Position numbers and translations under genes: made by a program. From NCBI GenBank assembly GCA_028865845.1, contig JAGWJK010000138.1:1-8540 (forward strand): a DNA stretch of 8,540 nt, given 5' to 3'. The notes below the pieces were generated by a model. That model was not told the DNA's origin. It saw only the letters and a list, made by a program, of their open reading frames with translations, and made no database searches. This document shows, piece by piece, positions 7,206 through 8,540 of this stretch. The first letter of the stretch is position 1. Every line of letters starts with the position of its first letter. The DNA is from Rhizobiaceae bacterium. GTDB lineage: Bacteria; Pseudomonadota; Alphaproteobacteria; Rhizobiales; Rhizobiaceae.

Positions 7206-7283
7206 AATCGCACCCCATTCTGCGACGTGTGAGCAGTTTTCCAGACCGCGTGCGAACGCAACGCACGTGCCGCCAACCTTATG

Positions 7284-7310
7284 TCCGCCAGCGCATGATG
7301 CGCTGGCGGA
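7284..7310. repeat. Perfect 12-bp inverted repeat with a 3-nt loop
   Basis: TCCGCCAGCGCA (7284-7295) and TGCGCTGGCGGA (7299-7310) are exact reverse complements separated by TGA. The stem is very GC-rich, but no T-run follows on either strand, so it is not a standard terminator. It lies about 80 bp upstream of the direct-repeat box. It might be a repeated extragenic palindrome of the genome, an operator, or an RNA element. Confidence 0.75.
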
Positions 7311-7370
7311 TGCATGGAAGGCATGATCACATCCGTGGGGCCACCAAGTCATCTGCGTGTCGCGCCTCGC

Positions 7371-7422
7371 AAAAAAGATCTCGACAGGGCGCTACCAACG
7401 CCATGTGGAAGCGCCCTGTCGA
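7371..7422 (-). terminator. Intrinsic terminator for leftward transcription
   Basis: The arms TCGACAGGGCGCT (7381-7393) and AGCGCCCTGTCGA (7410-7422) are perfect 13-bp reverse complements with a 16-nt loop. On the minus strand the stem is followed by GATC and then six T residues (7376-7371). It would end transcripts that come from the small membrane protein gene (stop at 7576) or from an RNA gene in between, and so insulate the two-component operon. It does not fit rightward transcription, since no T-run follows on that side. Confidence 0.8.
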
Positions 7423-7423
7423 A

Positions 7424-7460
7424 TAAAGATTTGCGTAGGTTGTTTCTCTAACCATCTTTA
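7424..7460. repeat. 7-bp inverted repeat with a nested 4-bp stem
   Basis: TAAAGAT (7424-7430) pairs with ATCTTTA (7454-7460); inside it GGTT (7438-7441) pairs with AACC (7450-7453), leaving a one-sided 7-nt bulge. It directly adjoins the terminator stem, so the two hairpins would form in series on a leftward transcript. The stem is AT-rich and weak; its function is unknown. Confidence 0.4.
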
Positions 7461-7575
7461 CCGGGGATGAGCCGGAAACCGCTATAGGCCCTGCGATCAA
7501 TCGCGCGAGCCAAGCAGTCGGGCGATGATTAGAGGCCGGAGCGACAACCCGCCTACCCTAGATGTTGGCGGCGGT

Positions 7576-7785
7576 TCATCCAAAGTCGGGTATGGTGACC
7601 AGAAACCATGCGATCACAAAAGCTGCAGCTACAGCCATCAGAATTTCCAGAAGCGAGATGATCCAACCTGACCGATCGGCGGTCCGTGAAGACTGCCGAT
7701 CGATTTCGCTGACGTGTTCGATCCCGCGCCCGGTGATGTCGTCTTTATGCAACCAATCAATGGCCATGTTGAATTCCCGAGACAT
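7576..7785 (-). CDS. Small single-span membrane protein of unknown function
   Basis: The product is 69 residues: a hydrophilic, charged N-terminal part (1-40) and a C-terminal membrane helix at about 41-66 (WIISLLEILMAVAAAFVIAWFLV), ending IPDFG almost at the membrane. It would be a tail-anchored inner membrane protein with its N-terminus in the cytoplasm. I do not recognise the family. Two ATG starts are possible: 7785 with GAG 7 nt upstream, and 7767 (63 residues) with GGA 7 nt upstream; a TTG at 7797 is less likely. One of the PmrA-like direct repeats ends the promoter region just 28 bp before the ATG, and an intrinsic terminator lies 154 bp beyond the stop. A small membrane protein that modulates the sensor kinase or the neighbouring envelope enzymes would fit the context, but this is a guess. 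The plus-strand frame opposite has no features. Confidence 0.6.
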   Translation of the reverse strand: MSREFNMAIDWLHKDDITGRGIEHVSEIDRQSSRTADRSGWIISLLEILMAVAAAFVIAWFLVTIPDFG

Positions 7786-7812
7786 TGTTTGTCTCAAACA
7801 TGGCTTTCGAAA

Positions 7813-7829
7813 CTTAGCTCCGACTTATA
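7813..7829 (+). promoter_or_regulatory. PmrA-like direct-repeat box A
   Basis: CTTAGCTCCGACTTATA matches the box of the two-component operon at the CTTAG half-site and at GACTTA, with the same 11-bp period. It directly abuts the left arm of the 11-bp inverted repeat and lies 28 bp upstream of the small membrane protein gene. On the minus strand it contains TATAAG, a plausible -10 for that gene, so binding here could block or shift its promoter. Confidence 0.5.
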
Positions 7830-7860
7830 CGCGAGCGAGTTTTGGCGCGACTCGCTCGCG
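7830..7860. repeat. Perfect 11-bp inverted repeat between two direct-repeat boxes
   Basis: CGCGAGCGAGT (7830-7840) and ACTCGCTCGCG (7850-7860) are exact reverse complements with a 9-bp loop. There is no T-run on either side, so it is probably not a terminator. Its place midway in the divergent region, with regulator boxes abutting on the left and 5 bp away on the right, suggests an operator or a cruciform-forming regulatory element. Confidence 0.7.
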
Positions 7861-7865
7861 ATGCG

Positions 7866-7882
7866 TCTAAGTCTGTCCTAAT
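7866..7882 (-). promoter_or_regulatory. PmrA-like direct-repeat box B
   Basis: On the minus strand this reads ATTAGGACAGACTTAGA, matching the operon box at TTAG and GACTTAGA with the 11-bp period. It points toward box A across the inverted repeat. It lies 117 bp upstream of the plus-strand gene at 8000. On the plus strand its end overlaps a possible TAATTT -10 (7879-7884), for which no -35 is evident. Confidence 0.5.
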
Positions 7883-7999
7883 TTTTCCCGTCCATCGTCT
7901 CTCATTGCGGCCGTAACGACGGCGATGCGCCATGCTGCTACCGATGATCCGGACACGATGCGACATGGCCGCGCCCGTATCCGCGCTCGGAATAAAACG

Positions 8000-8290
8000 A
8001 TGCCAGAACTCTTTGAAAATGAGCTGCCCTCCACGACCGAAACTCCACCGAACGCCGATGAAGACCGTGGACGACGGCTTGTTCTCCAACTCATCTCCGT
8101 CCCTTCCCGCTGTCTTTTCGTAAACAACAATACACTGACTGGCTCCGGCACGTTTGCGGTGATGCGCAAGCTCGTCGACGCACGCTGCGACGAACTCGGG
8201 CTTTCCGACAGCGAGAGGGCCGCGGCACGAGCCTATTCGACCCGGCTTCTTCGTGAGGCGCTGAATTCCCTCTTCAAGCAAAGGCAATAA
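8000..8290 (+). CDS. Hypothetical 96-residue protein upstream of the PAP2 phosphatase gene
   Basis: The protein runs from MPELFENELPS to FKQRQ. I do not recognise it. It has an acidic, proline-rich front (1-30), a more hydrophobic middle (LVLQLISVPSRCLFVNNN, about 32-49), and a helical, Arg/Ala-rich end (about 60-96). There is no membrane span or signal peptide. The start ATG has GGA about 8 nt upstream. The frame can extend to an ATG at 7925, but that part is Arg-rich and lacks a ribosome site. The stop codon is one base before the ATG of the PAP2 gene, so the two are almost surely co-transcribed and translationally coupled. The minus-strand frame opposite is longer but has no domain character. 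Codon use in this frame looks normal for the region. Confidence 0.65.
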   Translation: MPELFENELPSTTETPPNADEDRGRRLVLQLISVPSRCLFVNNNTLTGSGTFAVMRKLVDARCDELGLSDSERAAARAYSTRLLREALNSLFKQRQ

Positions 8291-8291
8291 C

Positions 8292-8540
8292 ATGGACTTC
8301 ATCATCACGCGTTGGATCAACAGCTGGGCGGGATCAGCCGGCATTTTGGACAAGACTGTCGTCGCCATAACCCAATATGGCGTGCCACTGCTCGTGTTCT
8401 TCGTGGCGTTGCAATGGTGGTCCGTCCGCGACCGGTTACATGTCCGACATACGTGCGTTGCCGCCGGGTTCTCGTTCCTGCTGGGGCTGGGGATGAACCA
8501 GATCGTGATCCTGTTCTTCCAACGTGTCAGACCATACGAC
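8292..8540 (+). CDS. PAP2-family phosphatase (BcrC-like undecaprenyl-diphosphatase type), N-terminal part
   Basis: The first 83 codons are present and the gene runs off the right edge. The start MDFIITRWINSWAG has AAGG 7 nt upstream, overlapping the end of the 96-residue gene. Hydrophobic segments at about 28-44 and 55-77 are followed by FFQRVRPYD (75-83), the first PAP2 motif with its Arg-Pro pair; the remaining motifs (PSGH and the catalytic His) would lie beyond the window. The usual Lys seven residues before the Arg is Ile here, as in several BcrC-like members. Such enzymes remove phosphate from undecaprenyl diphosphate or from lipid A and phosphatidylglycerol phosphate on the periplasmic face. 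The neighbourhood of polyprenyl-phosphate sugar enzymes makes carrier recycling or lipid A dephosphorylation plausible, but the substrate cannot be read from this fragment. Confidence 0.85.
   Translation, partial: MDFIITRWINSWAGSAGILDKTVVAITQYGVPLLVFFVALQWWSVRDRLHVRHTCVAAGFSFLLGLGMNQIVILFFQRVRPYD

Larger units (their letters stand above)
7109..7575. other. 467-bp gene-poor, hairpin-rich intergenic region
   Basis: No coding frame here has family features or good start signals; the short frames of 60-65 codons look like chance. It holds the direct-repeat box and promoter of the regulator gene, a 12-bp inverted repeat (7284-7310), an intrinsic terminator reading leftward (7371-7422) and an adjoining 7-bp inverted repeat (7424-7460). 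The rest, 7461-7575, shows nothing I can name. A small RNA encoded on the minus strand and ending at the terminator is possible. Confidence 0.6.

Noticed and set aside
7374..7430. AAAGAT copies on both sides of the 13-bp inverted repeat as a target-site duplication of a tiny mobile element
   Set aside because: The left copy is part of the terminator T-tract (on the other strand), the element would be only about 45 bp, and the arms fit an intrinsic terminator well.
7814..8368. A 184-codon minus-strand frame opposite the 8000-8290 gene
   Set aside because: It overlaps the clear PAP2 start on the other strand, is Arg/Ser-rich in the second half and has no family character. The plus-strand frame fits the one-base spacing to PAP2.
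1..8540. tRNA, rRNA, CRISPR array, insertion sequence or phage attachment site
   Set aside because: No cloverleaf, repeated spacer pattern, transposase motif or terminal repeats with duplications were seen.

Overview
The window looks like part of an alphaproteobacterial chromosome or large replicon, most likely from the order Rhizobiales (Rhizobium/Agrobacterium/Ensifer type). It is GC-rich with dense, mostly co-directional genes, and its protein families are typical of that group. The organism is inferred from style and gene content only; no marker gene is present.

Layout. Seven genes run on the minus strand from about 7108 down to the left edge, with no strong terminator between them, and read like one operon. 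In transcription order they are: a PmrA/QseB-type OmpR-family response regulator (7108-6449); its sensor histidine kinase, joined by an ATGA overlap (6452-5133); a receiver-only response regulator (5061-4696); a membrane-anchored tyrosine/dual-specificity phosphatase-like protein (4581-3970); a GT83/ArnT-like glycosyltransferase with a GtrA-like N-terminal domain (3798-1822); a polyprenyl-phosphate glycosyltransferase of family GT2 with a C-terminal GtrA domain (1562-402); and a second GT83-type transferase that overlaps it by 11 bp and runs off the left edge (412-1). To the right is a gene-poor, hairpin-rich stretch (7109-7575). Next is a small single-span membrane protein on the minus strand (7785-7576), then a divergent plus-strand pair: an unknown 96-residue protein (8000-8290) and a PAP2-family phosphatase cut by the right edge (8292 onward).

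How the parts may work together. The GT2-GtrA protein would charge a polyprenyl phosphate with a sugar and help it cross the membrane. The GT83 enzymes would then move the sugar onto an acceptor on the periplasmic face, by analogy with ArnC/ArnT or the rhizobial RgtE/RgtA-D lipid A and LPS modifications. The PTP-like and PAP2 phosphatases could remove phosphates from lipid A, phospholipid or polyprenyl carriers. The two-component system would switch the set on in response to an envelope signal. Substrates are not visible in the sequence.

The most interesting signals are regulatory. A 17-bp direct-repeat motif, [CA]TTAG-N4-GACTTA[GT]A (half-sites one helical turn apart, like a PmrA box), occurs three times. 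One copy is in front of the two-component operon. The other two face each other around a perfect 11-bp inverted repeat in the divergent region beside the small membrane protein and the PAP2 pair. CTTAG/CTAAG was seen nowhere else in the window, so this looks like an autoregulated local regulon. Second, the receiver-only gene starts with TTG inside a 13-bp RNA stem whose loop displays the Shine-Dalgarno sequence, a layout suited to translational control.
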